In this document: positions 46,601 through 52,293 of the stretch, piece after piece | How the letters are laid out: each line of letters starts with the position of its first letter | How positions within the stretch are numbered: the stretch's first letter is position 1 | Assembly: GCA_011525915.1 (NCBI GenBank) | Contig: WYBM01000044.1 | Location: 1 to 64,000, forward strand | From: Ardenticatenaceae bacterium | GTDB taxonomy: Bacteria; Chloroflexota; Anaerolineae; Promineifilales; Promineifilaceae | Length of the DNA stretch: 64,000 bases | Reading direction: 5' to 3' | The notes under the pieces: generated by a model | Database searches by the model: none | The model's input: the letters and a program-made list of their open reading frames with translations, nothing else | What the model was told of the DNA's origin: nothing | Translations under genes and position numbers: made by a program

Positions 46601-46757
46601 CTACATCAGGCAAGTGGGGGATGGTGTGTTGTTTTGCCCATTGGATGACATGGGGATCGGCGGAGACAACACCCATCACCTGTTCGCCTTGTGCCAACAA
46701 CTGGTCGGCACATTTTGTTAACAGCCATGTACTGCCGATAAAGTAGGAACGCACCAT
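37683..46757 (-). CDS. Hybrid NRPS-PKS starter: formyltransferase-A-T-KS-DH-ACP-KS-AT
   Basis: A 3024-aa loading protein. Residues 1-300 are a formyltransferase domain like Fmt/LgrA (NFHDGNLPRYAG, Asn90/His92; VDAGDI, Asp128). Residues 320-500 look like a residual condensation-domain piece without HHxxxDG. The adenylation domain (505-1000) has IIFTSGSTGLPKG and code residues I read as D-I-L-Q-L-G-M-I-W-K, one change from the glycine code DILQLGLIWK. T is at 1012-1080 (GGESL, Ser1044); KS 1135-1555 (Cys1305, His1441, His1479); DH 1727-1975 (His1740, Asp1890); ACP 2001-2080 (Ser2035). The second KS is at 2130-2555 (Cys2300) and AT at 2650-2990 (Ser2744, HAFHS, malonyl-type). It should make an N-formylglycyl starter and begin extension. 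The start has GAAGGGG upstream. Confidence 0.92.
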   Translation of the reverse strand: MVRSYFIGSTWLLTKCADQLLAQGEQVMGVVSADPHVIQWAKQHTIPHLPDVEALAKAMQQQPPDYLFSIINHHVLPQLLIDLSQRGVINFHDGNLPRYAGSYIASWVILEGATDHAVTWHWVTSRVDAGDIICQQPVLYTTADNALSLSYHNMEVGLNLFKSQIAPHLKKELPRQPQATHERRFYARKKRPSSNAVLDFYDDATKLARLARALDFGHLPNPLALPKIVTARGPLIVRRITDHRAPYDETPGYITELNHDNLTVACAEGWTKLHDFMTLDGQPLTPQAALAYIGADVGDVMPMLTLDEKQRIDALQNQLASFEPAWRRQLLNLKPLQTLPTPSNLPTTRYDLHGVRHEHAAAAFTHLATAVAHITGQSEFTVAFTSSTIQQTANETLNLCETHIPLRFQAGVTSAETLEKQLDQPLFLRDLWARLGKDVQEAYQQYRKITFAVTENAYANLANKTCLQLTYNPTTQQVCAWVRDEMLQTSLWQKLAAQFNATIAAPASHNETTTLAMITAQCQRTPNAIAVQCGTNTIDYATLDRWSDQLAWQLNEHKVMVGDRVGLMLPRSINMVVGILAIFKAGGVLVPMDVSHPLERLRHYVETADCRLILATAESHTQASTLDRPVVTLGSHTSPPGTGDKSLPTAQADDLAYIIFTSGSTGLPKGVAVEHAALGNFLNAMQEKPGIHAEDKLLAVTTMTFDISLLELLLPLTVGATIIVATEDDLATGDTLKQCIAATTPTIMQATPTTWHILLRAGWQPSASFRVLCGGEAMSHQLAAQLLARGVTLWNMYGPTEATIWTSTHQITSAKTYIPIGEPLLNTKLLVLNENLEAVAAEQEGDLYIAGQGLARGYFGQPELTANVFLTHPVTGERIYYTGDRVYLHANGDIEWHGRSDFQVKIRGYRIEIGEVENALEEIPMVAQAVVIAQRSQEEVGSPARLIAYLMANVPLQRQAIVDALSQRLPDYMIPSVFVQVDGFPTTLNNKVDRRALPKPSRENMLVDTPPQSLQDKITAAFERILDVQGVSADDDFFQLGGESLLVGELASYLSGKIGQRVPTSLIFAKPTPHRLAQALVASPAAAPAERSVETVVSPVEVSETGASPQSVDTLANRIEVNETVASSAVEISPDALAIVGVACRFPGADTPDQFWENLRGHRNHITPMPASRRAWFDYWQSRTDANFSAALRAQGWLNDIEKFDYAYFGISKREARRMDPLQRLMLTVASEAVQSAGYHRVDLSGKSVGVFVGSIAPEYASLLAEAGELQDAHTGTGTAVSLIPNRISYYFDWSGPSLAIDTACSSSLVAIDMAAKQMQAGTIDWALIGGVNAILCPHKTLAFAGAGMLSPDNQCQTFDDRANGYVRGEGCGAILVRRFADAQAAGDPILAIIRGSTVNHDGGTKGFLTAPNVLAQQAMLQQAWHDAGIEPATLDYIEAHGTGTALGDPIEIDALTQAFGGQQLGSCGIGSVKSNIGHLEAAAGIAGVIKCVMALQSAEMPPSLHIDHPNRHILFEETPFHVVDRVTRWERRNNPRRAGISSFGFGGANAHVVLEETPAQPVVADEVPGLLILSARSWEGMHTLIGRYRRLIDTQRSLSLTALCASARRADQNGTVRVAIIVASLSQLVDKLTLLLNLPPDRHDEIRDVYSAMSVTPLERTLDQQPATLELLAQAYIAGYTIDCSAFTHEPIRVRVPSTPFEEEECWVDPPGHASLPPSTPAGAQPLFVDAHHPLIRHHQVAGDGVLPGMSLLSLATTQVNATQQRLRRLSWVRAAMVTDKQPITLRVVQEEQQLRIEADGPGEELYFQCELGEAAMLASKPVPTIPAHAQAASRTDLYQAFHQAGLAYGPLLQTVKELYLTSTEVFGTLQQVKPLDPPLQMPDPCLLDGALQCVLALSLLRAESTPHLYVPFFIDAVHLHRALPTAVNVYGHSRTPLKGDETNIHADITLFDQEGIILELRGVVWKRLRRFASPTPTVTATMPQTTAVAPQTIPQPRSGDIFDILIDKLAALLEVPVDEIDPQAPLVEQGVDSLLAVNFAQMLQETFSADIPPTIALEVAHLAELADELVNHYHVKTAAAVLPPSEVLASQHNVKTAVSPTPPPPITTRPMLPPVTSTSGPELDDPTINNSIAIIGLDGIFPQANSPDELWESLAAGRDCITTVPAKRWDIATYYDEDPNKMGGIYARWGGFAEDIHDFDPHLFHISPKEAPWLDPQQRQLLQIVYRALEQACLAGGQLRNTSTGVFVAASYNHYRDQVVKDVVHPSAGLGNHNAILANRISYHFSLTGPCLTVDTLCSSSLVALHMAMESLRRGESQYAIVAGAHLDMSPQYYQMGCRLRSFSPRGRCRTFDAGADGFVPGEGVGVLILQPLAAAMAENRPLAGILLGSAVNHGGTASGLTVPNSTAQRMVVEMALENAGVSSETISYVEAHGTGTSLGDPIEIDGLTAAYRRDTAKRQFCAIGSLKTNIGHLEPAAGIAGVIKVLLAFRQRQLPPTIHLTEVNQRINFEDSPFYIVDHLSAWQPVGDTPRRAGISAFGMGGVNAHVIVQEPPTRPQPPRSTRPVTIMRLSGIDEAAVRRYADRMADYLEQPPADQHLADIAYAANIGRGDYRYRTAVVASDIMAMQAALHAVADGKSAVGRRHSKRPKVAFLFTGQGSQMVGMGRTLYENEPLFRTTLDQCADLLKGVMDVPLHDLLFNSDPQVINQTQYAQPALFTIEVALARLLQSWGIMPDVLLGHSIGEYVAAVISNIFSLEDALHLVVQRGRLMQAQPPGGGMAVLRASADTVQAKLAAHPHFQLDIAAYNSPLSTVLSGSLDQLQPFCHLSELPHTMLEVSHAFHSALMEPVLSPFRQMVERVPRSVPQIPMLSNLTGDLHTVASAQDPHTWAEHVRQPVRFADNVRRAWHMGARVFWEIGPRAVLTTLGKQALDDKDVLWLPSLKPKKEYETLWQSVADYYAIGGEVNWQAIEELPGARPVPIPTYPFAKEAYNAKTSMKPRVVKAPEHGTNGLSLHPLFGGT

Positions 46758-46861
46758 AATCCCCTTCTCACCTACATCCCATCGTCGTTTGAGGCGTGAT
46801 GGAAATGACTAATCGCTATGTGTCATCTATCGAAATGTCGTTGAGCAAAATCATTCAGTGA

Positions 46862-48223
46862 CTAATACTCGGCACTGATGCTCTCTTGAAGAGCTGGTAC
46901 GCTGGGGTCCTCGATCGCTTCTGCAAATGGGTTCTCAAAAGCGTTTGGCCCATAAATCTCCTCAATGACATTGGCGGGGGTTTTACGACCAAGGCTGCGC
47001 CCCGTCATGCGGCGAATGTAACGGTCAAAGTCATACAGCACTTCTTCATCAAGTGAGTAAGGACCAGGCCGCCACCCGTTGCTTTGAATGCCCTGGTGTG
47101 TTTTCTCACACAACTCCCAATCTTCTTGATTGGCTTTGTCCCACAGATTAAAGACCTCGTCATGTGAGAAATCTTCTTGGGCAATCTCATCAGGGTGGAA
47201 AAGCCAGAAGTGGCGCACATAAGAGCGATGTTCATCAATGGGCCATGCCCATTGCAAGGTGACATAATCGGCTGTAAACGCCACAAGCAGGTTGGGCATG
47301 ATAGCAATCCAATTCACGCGCTGGAGGTCTTCTTCTGGCACACGAGACAGTGGGGTGCGGGCGCTTTGGCCTGACAGTGAAATAGAGTTGTATTTCTCGC
47401 GAATCTGCTGCCACGCACCTAGAATATCTCCTTCAAAGGTGAAGGAGCCGGCATCATCGTAGTCCGTTACTTTGTGCAGGTCATTGTGTGCTGCTGGAAA
47501 GTGCAGACATTCGTTGACGTTGTGGACTATCAGCTTCCAATTACAGTTGACCTCATAATCCATATACTTTGTGACGACCAAATCTTCTAACTCATAAACA
47601 TGAGCGAAGATGTTAAACTCACCCAACTGCTTGACCAGTGAAGGTGGTTCATCTGCCAGGCAGACAAAAACGATACCGTCACGTACTTCGGTATGGACAG
47701 GAACCAGGCCATATATTTTGGGATCAAACATATGGTCAAAGTAAGTTCCCAATAGTTTGACTAAATCGGCGTTGGAATCATACACCCAATGATGATAAGG
47801 GCAGACGAACTTAGCGCGTTTGCCTGTACACTCATCTACCAACTGCATGCCACGATGACGACAGAGATTGTGGAAGCCGCGAATACCTGACTCGCCATGC
47901 ACAAGCAGGATAGGGGTTCCGGCGATGTTAACAGTAGCAAAGCGATTACGTTCGTTCAGACGGGAAACATGATCAACGGGAATCCAGACTTTATGAAAGA
48001 TGTTTTCACGTTCACGGCGCCATTGTTCTGCACCAACAAGTTCTTCTGTGGTAAGACCAAACCCACCCTCCATATAGAACGGCTTCATTTCAGGCATAGG
48101 TGGCAGCAAGTCATACATTGACTTAACACGTACCCCCTCTTCCAGCATAATTTCATGTTTAAGGGTTTTTTCTTCACGGCGTGGTAAGTTGGTTGCATTG
48201 GGTTTAACAGTTTTTTCGTTCAT
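46862..48223 (-). CDS. Rieske [2Fe-2S] non-heme iron oxygenase, alpha subunit type
   Basis: A 453-aa oxygenase. The Rieske cluster ligands are in NLCRHRGMQL and FVCPYHHWVY (CxH...CxxH) near residues 115-140. The mononuclear iron site is in NECLHFPAAHND, with a later Asp in KANQEDWELC. Length fits ring-hydroxylating oxygenase alpha subunits and natural-product Rieske oxygenases. It is the first gene of the biosynthetic operon (104 bases before the NRPS-PKS gene). Likely a tailoring hydroxylase, desaturase or cyclase. No dedicated ferredoxin or reductase gene is in the window. ATG at 48223 is supported by TGAGGTTA upstream; the frame is open to a TTG four codons earlier. Confidence 0.88.
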   Translation of the reverse strand: MNEKTVKPNATNLPRREEKTLKHEIMLEEGVRVKSMYDLLPPMPEMKPFYMEGGFGLTTEELVGAEQWRRERENIFHKVWIPVDHVSRLNERNRFATVNIAGTPILLVHGESGIRGFHNLCRHRGMQLVDECTGKRAKFVCPYHHWVYDSNADLVKLLGTYFDHMFDPKIYGLVPVHTEVRDGIVFVCLADEPPSLVKQLGEFNIFAHVYELEDLVVTKYMDYEVNCNWKLIVHNVNECLHFPAAHNDLHKVTDYDDAGSFTFEGDILGAWQQIREKYNSISLSGQSARTPLSRVPEEDLQRVNWIAIMPNLLVAFTADYVTLQWAWPIDEHRSYVRHFWLFHPDEIAQEDFSHDEVFNLWDKANQEDWELCEKTHQGIQSNGWRPGPYSLDEEVLYDFDRYIRRMTGRSLGRKTPANVIEEIYGPNAFENPFAEAIEDPSVPALQESISAEY

Positions 48224-48263
48224 CAGTAACCTCAATATAGATAGTTCAAAGTGTTAGAATTTG

Positions 48264-48271
48264 TAGTCAAC
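48264..48271. promoter_or_regulatory. TAGTCAAC element upstream of the biosynthetic operon
   Basis: TAGTCAAC occurs at 48264-48271 and again at 48381-48388, with a related TAGTCACG at 48357-48364. Read on the minus strand the first copy contains TTGACT, a possible -35 of the biosynthetic operon whose start codon is 41 bases away; I see no convincing -10. Shared short sites on both sides of the divergent spacer are what one would expect for a common regulator. Weak evidence on its own. Confidence 0.3.
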
Positions 48272-48349
48272 ACCCTTATCATAAAAAAGCGGCCGGCACG
48301 GCGATAGATAGTTTCTGTCATGTGAGAATGGTCTAAAAGTCAGTGGGGG

Positions 48350-48363
48350 GTGACGATAGTCAC
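48350..48363. promoter_or_regulatory. Inverted repeat GTGAC-GATA-GTCAC
   Basis: A perfect 5-bp inverted repeat with a 4-base spacer lies in the 304-bp divergent region between the biosynthetic operon and the peptide gene. It is about 60 bases upstream of the centre of the peptide-gene promoter. A dimeric regulator such as the NarL/ComA-type protein encoded nearby could bind here. Inference from symmetry and position only. Confidence 0.4.
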
Positions 48364-48383
48364 GGTTTAGGCACAAGCTATAG

Positions 48384-48396
48384 TCAACCAAGTTGA
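48384..48396. promoter_or_regulatory. Inverted repeat TCAAC-CAA-GTTGA beside the -35 element
   Basis: TCAAC, CAA, GTTGA is a perfect 5-bp inverted repeat whose right edge is 7 bases from the TTGACA hexamer at 48404. Its centre would lie close to -48 relative to the expected transcript start, the classic place for an activator contacting RNA polymerase. It overlaps the second TAGTCAAC element. Best candidate site for the response regulator encoded at 52277-52948. Confidence 0.45.
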
Positions 48397-48403
48397 AGCG
48401 CTC

Positions 48404-48431
48404 TTGACAAACGTTTTAGACTAATTATGAT
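48404..48431 (+). promoter_or_regulatory. Sigma-70 promoter of the signal-peptide gene
   Basis: TTGACA (48404-48409), a 16-base spacer and TATGAT (48426-48431) form a near-consensus housekeeping promoter facing the peptide gene. Transcription would start near 48438, giving an untranslated leader of about 90 bases before the ATG at 48528. It is among the strongest promoters visible in the window. Confidence 0.65.
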
Positions 48432-48527
48432 GAAAATCTATCTTGTCATTGTTGAAAACTTGTTCTGAAATGATAGGCCACCTTACATAACTAACTAAGG
48501 GGCCACAATAACCGGAGGGTAAAGATT

Positions 48528-48713
48528 ATGATGATTAAAGTTTCCCCTACACAAATGCTTAGTGAATTTTTAACTGCCGTCACAACCGCGGAGAAAAAGG
48601 TTGCGATTGCAAGCAATGTTAGTAAACACCCCACTGTCAGTATAGGAAGTGGCAAACACCAACAACCCCGCCAAGAAAACACACACAAATCCAGTGGTGG
48701 CTGGTGGTGGTAG
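48528..48713 (+). CDS. ComX-like pheromone/RiPP precursor peptide ending in WWW
   Basis: A 61-aa peptide with a strong ribosome site (GGAGGG, 8 bases before the ATG) and a near-consensus promoter. The N-terminal part (PTQMLSEFLTAVTTAEKKVAIASN) looks helical like a leader. The C-terminal part is polar and ends SSGGWWW. It has no signal peptide. Size, a C-terminal Trp within a short tail, and immediate neighbours (prenyl synthase, ComP-like kinase, ComA-like regulator) match ComX, whose precursor is about 55 aa and is prenylated on a Trp near its C-terminus by ComQ. There is no obvious sequence match to known ComX, but ComX is highly variable. Assignment rests mainly on context. A different prenylated RiPP is the alternative. 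Confidence 0.68.
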   Translation: MMIKVSPTQMLSEFLTAVTTAEKKVAIASNVSKHPTVSIGSGKHQQPRQENTHKSSGGWWW

Positions 48714-48765
48714 CTAGAAGCTCCATCCCCCCACAGAAAAACCCTTCTTTAGTTAAGTGACAAAC

Positions 48766-48812
48766 AGCGCCGCAATAGCAATCGTTCTCCCAGGGTTGCT
48801 ATTGCTGGCGCT
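48766..48812 (+). terminator. Hairpin between peptide gene and prenyl synthase gene
   Basis: AGCGCCGCAATAGCAA (48766-48781) pairs with TTGCTATTGCTGGCGCT (48796-48812), leaving one bulged T and a loop of about 14 bases. There is no U-tract, so readthrough is likely. Partial terminators directly after precursor-peptide genes commonly make the peptide transcript more abundant than that of the modifying enzyme; that role is inferred here. Confidence 0.5.
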
Positions 48813-48938
48813 TGTGATAGTAATGATTGCCCGTCCTTAGCGACGGCACATAGGGTAAGTGGGGTTGAGCAGGGCACTAAGTGTATTCTTTCTATAAATT
48901 TCATACGCCTGCATAAACATACAAAAGGGCTGCTGGCT

Positions 48939-49958
48939 ATGCTCCACAACACCACTCAGAATAGTCACAAGGACGGGAAGTTGGCATTATTCTTTCAATG
49001 TCCAACAGACTTTCCCATGACCACATGTGCATGTGAGGAAGATATCACCCGTATGCAATGTTGGGTTTACAGTTATTTATCGGAACAACTTGAGGAGCTT
49101 GAGCACAGTGACGCCCTGCTTGAGCGTGTTAATTGCTGGAGAGCGCAGCGTATAACCCTGGCAAGCCAGATCTCTGATATTGCGCCTGTTGTTGGTTGTC
49201 TTGCTGTCGGTGGGGATATTGAACGTGCCATCCCTGTAGCTGGGTACTGGGTGCTTTTAACCCTGGCCTTTCGCCTTTTAGATGATTTACAAGACTGTGA
49301 ACCAATGCCTCAGGCGCAACAACCATATGCCCTGAACTACACAGCCTTTTCGTTACAATCTATTGCCACAATGCTCCTGACGCGGGCTGCTGGTTCATCA
49401 TCACTAGCTATCATCAAAGCGTGTACAATGGCCTTGATAGCCCTCTGCTGGGCGCAGAGCAATGAGTTTCCTTTACGTTATCGTGTTCCTACAAAATCTG
49501 ATTATTTTAAACAAATAGTGTATAAAACGGCCAACATCACGGCTACTGCGTTTTGGTCGGGCGGCTATGTTGCTTATACGGATTCACCCTACTTAGAAAC
49601 GTTATGTAGTTTTGGCGCAGCCACGGGGATCATGGCCCAAATTAAGGATGATTGTCTTGACCTCTACGAAGATATTCGAATCGGCCATTACACTTTACCT
49701 GTCGTTTGTGCATTGTCGAATAAGATGAATAGACAAGGTGTTATCCAGTTAAAGCAATTGATCGCACAGAACGGTGTCGATGGCAGCGTTAGTGACGAGA
49801 TTGCGGCACAGGTTGTGCAGCTGGGTGGGGTTGAAGTGGCCCAAGAAGTTGCAGAAAATTACAAATCCTACGCGATTGAAGCTCTTACACAGTTGCCATC
49901 TGGCATGGCACAAAAGATTTTGAAGCTCTATGTTTCGCCCAGTCATATCATTGCTTAA
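48939..49958 (+). CDS. comQ: ComQ-like isoprenyl transferase (polyprenyl synthase fold)
   Basis: A 339-aa all-helical protein of the trans-isoprenyl diphosphate synthase family. The first aspartate-rich motif is DDLQD (residues 115-119) and the second is DDCLD (237-241), followed by DIRIGHYTLPVVCAL. Both magnesium-binding motifs are intact. ComQ of Bacillus has this fold and transfers a geranyl or farnesyl group to a Trp of ComX. A lone polyprenyl synthase placed between a Trp-ending peptide gene and a ComP-like kinase gene, away from any terpene pathway, is best read as ComQ. An ordinary prenyl diphosphate synthase cannot be excluded by sequence alone. Its 3' end overlaps the kinase gene by 29 bases. 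Confidence 0.72.
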   Translation: MLHNTTQNSHKDGKLALFFQCPTDFPMTTCACEEDITRMQCWVYSYLSEQLEELEHSDALLERVNCWRAQRITLASQISDIAPVVGCLAVGGDIERAIPVAGYWVLLTLAFRLLDDLQDCEPMPQAQQPYALNYTAFSLQSIATMLLTRAAGSSSLAIIKACTMALIALCWAQSNEFPLRYRVPTKSDYFKQIVYKTANITATAFWSGGYVAYTDSPYLETLCSFGAATGIMAQIKDDCLDLYEDIRIGHYTLPVVCALSNKMNRQGVIQLKQLIAQNGVDGSVSDEIAAQVVQLGGVEVAQEVAENYKSYAIEALTQLPSGMAQKILKLYVSPSHIIA

Positions 49959-52293
49959 ACGTTCCTTCGCTAAGCTATCGTTTCCCCGTCTTGTTGTCGG
50001 ATTGCTCAGCGGTTTTTACCTACTGTTTACGGCCGTTCATCTCTGGCAGTTACCTCTCATCCCCATTGATTTGGCCTGGCGGCCAGACTTGGAATTGGTA
50101 GTAGTCGCGGTCAAAGAAGAGGCGGCTGCCGATAACGCTTTGCAGCCGAATGATATCATTACGGCCGTTGACGGCTCGCCCGTTAAACGACTTTCCCCCA
50201 TCTTTGTTCACGGTAAACCATACTATATGTTGACTGTACTGCGGGAAGGTAGTGAAAAACAAGTGCAGTTAAAGGTTATAACCGATGTTACTTCACTAGA
50301 TAATGAACGGTTTCCCCTGATCTACCTTTCAATAATATTGTGGGGGTGTGGCGTTGTCATGATTTCGCTGCGCAAACCGACACTCTACATCAACGTCTTA
50401 TGCGGCTTTGTTTTTTTGTTACTTGCCCTGGGTATTATTAGCTTGCGTCTGGCGTTAACAGGCGTTTTATACAGCTGGGTGCTTGGTCATACCTTTGGTT
50501 TTATTTGCGGCGCTGGGCTGTTAGCCATTGGTTTTCACTTTGAGGATAGGCAAGACAAGACGCCCCGCTGGATAAACTTGGTGTTTTTTGGCGCCGCTGC
50601 CCTTGCCTCCGCGATCGCCCTGGTTGAGTGTGTTTTTCTATATCCACAAAAAAGCTTACAACAATTATTTGGCATCAGTTGGGTTGGCTTAAGCATCACC
50701 GTCTTTGGTGTCGGTTTGCTGGGCCACTACTTCATTTTGATTATTCGCTACAATTTTACAAGCAACATCTTCCTTAGGCGGCAGATTCGTACCCTGCTCT
50801 ATTTTGTGACGCTTGGTTCAGCCCCCATTTTTTTGATTGTCATTCTTCCTCGCCAATGGTTCTATGATGTCATCGAGGTTCAACGAGTTGCTTTTATCTT
50901 TTTCTCGCTTGTTCCATTAGGGTACGTTTATGCCATTAATCGTACACATCATCAAATTGACCCGCTGTTTGTTAACATAACTATAGTTAGCTCAATTGCC
51001 GTCATTCTTTGGGTTATCTATGGCGTTGGGCATCTTATCACGTTTAATCGCAACACCATTACGTCAACATGGGGTTTGGTACTGTTTGTACTGCCGTTTT
51101 TGCTCATCATACCAACATTGCGCGGCCGGCTGCGCACATTTATTGAAACACTGGTTTATGGACCCCACAGCTTGAGTGATAGACATCTTGAAAGCTTCTC
51201 AAATCAACTGGCACTTGCTCCTGAAATGAAGACGGTTAATGCAATTTTAGAGGAGACAGGTAAAACGATGCGCCTGGAGCGTGTACTGCTTGTGCTTGTA
51301 GCGCGGGAGTCATGGCTGCAGCCGCCCCATAACAGTGAATACGTACATTACGCCAAGGATGATTCGCCGGTGATCGAGTCTCTGCCGCTGGATCAACCTG
51401 TTCTGCGTACACACGGGAAAACAGAGCATCCCCTCTTTCTGCAATATCCATGGGCGGCATGTGCAGTTCAACTGTCAGCCAGGAAGCGTGTTATTGGCGC
51501 CTTGATCATTTCCTATGTGGTCAATGAACCATATCTTAATTGGCAACAGATTGGCACTATTAAATTACTGTCCCAAATTCTGGCGGTAGGTTATGAAACG
51601 ATTGTCCTCATTGACACTTCCCTGCAGCTTAACATCCAATTACAACAGGTGCGCGACCGTGAGCGACGTATGCTCGCCTCTCAACTACACGACATGCCGC
51701 TGCAGGATCTGACGATGGTAGCCGTTGGCATTAATCAGTATCAAATGAGCAGAGATGTCATGCATCTTAACGACGCGGAGAAATGGTTAGAAGCGGCCAC
51801 AGACTCGCTGCGTAGAATTTGCATTGGCCTGCACCCCCCTGAGCTTGAGCAGGGGATTGAACCAGCGATACGCGAAGCCGTCCATCGGTTTCGGCGGAAG
51901 AAGGAACAGGTGCAGGTGCATGTAGAGATTGAGGACAATGCGGCCGTCCTCTCAGATCGAATGACTACCATGGCTATCTTTCATGTGGCCGTGGAATCGC
52001 TGAACAATGTGGCCAAACACTCAAATGCCACAAAGGTCTCCGTCACACTGGTGTATCGTGATGCTCATGCGATTTTGACCATTCAAGATAATGGAAGTCA
52101 AAATCAACCGTTTAACGCCTCAAATGTGGCATTGTTACGTAATAATCATATCGGTTTGATTAGTATGCAGCAATGGGCTCAATTGGTGGCCGGGTGGGTT
52201 TCGATTGAAGCCATTCCCAATCAAGGTGTGCGTGTGCAACTCAGTGTACCTGTGGAACTTGATTCATCAGTCTCTGTTAATCTGGTAGACTGA
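49930..52293 (+). CDS. comP: ComP-like membrane sensor histidine kinase
   Basis: A 787-aa kinase. TM1 is at residues 20-40. An extracytoplasmic PDZ-like segment at 50-118 contains LQPNDIITAVDGSPV. About eight further membrane segments lie between 128 and 397. A GAF-like region is at 420-560. The HisKA_3 box LASQLHDMPLQDL has phospho-acceptor His587, and the HATPase domain has the N box around Asn692 and DNG at 720-722. This order (TM, PDZ-like loop, multi-TM, GAF, HisKA_3, HATPase) and length closely follow Bacillus ComP, which senses prenylated ComX. The gene starts inside the 3' end of the prenyl synthase gene, so translation is probably coupled. Its 3' end overlaps the convergent regulator gene by 17 bases. 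Confidence 0.8.
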   Translation: MFRPVISLLKRSFAKLSFPRLVVGLLSGFYLLFTAVHLWQLPLIPIDLAWRPDLELVVVAVKEEAAADNALQPNDIITAVDGSPVKRLSPIFVHGKPYYMLTVLREGSEKQVQLKVITDVTSLDNERFPLIYLSIILWGCGVVMISLRKPTLYINVLCGFVFLLLALGIISLRLALTGVLYSWVLGHTFGFICGAGLLAIGFHFEDRQDKTPRWINLVFFGAAALASAIALVECVFLYPQKSLQQLFGISWVGLSITVFGVGLLGHYFILIIRYNFTSNIFLRRQIRTLLYFVTLGSAPIFLIVILPRQWFYDVIEVQRVAFIFFSLVPLGYVYAINRTHHQIDPLFVNITIVSSIAVILWVIYGVGHLITFNRNTITSTWGLVLFVLPFLLIIPTLRGRLRTFIETLVYGPHSLSDRHLESFSNQLALAPEMKTVNAILEETGKTMRLERVLLVLVARESWLQPPHNSEYVHYAKDDSPVIESLPLDQPVLRTHGKTEHPLFLQYPWAACAVQLSARKRVIGALIISYVVNEPYLNWQQIGTIKLLSQILAVGYETIVLIDTSLQLNIQLQQVRDRERRMLASQLHDMPLQDLTMVAVGINQYQMSRDVMHLNDAEKWLEAATDSLRRICIGLHPPELEQGIEPAIREAVHRFRRKKEQVQVHVEIEDNAAVLSDRMTTMAIFHVAVESLNNVAKHSNATKVSVTLVYRDAHAILTIQDNGSQNQPFNASNVALLRNNHIGLISMQQWAQLVAGWVSIEAIPNQGVRVQLSVPVELDSSVSVNLVD

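Noticed and set aside
17068..46757. Search for enoylreductase, methyltransferase, terminal thioesterase or reductase domains in the megasynthases
   Set aside because: No matching motifs seen; regions between KS/AT and KR are accounted for by DH, AT relic or structural KR halves.
48491..48688. A 65-codon antisense frame over the signal-peptide gene, considered as an overlapping gene or antitoxin-like peptide
   Set aside because: It lacks a ribosome site and promoter, whereas the plus-strand frame has both.
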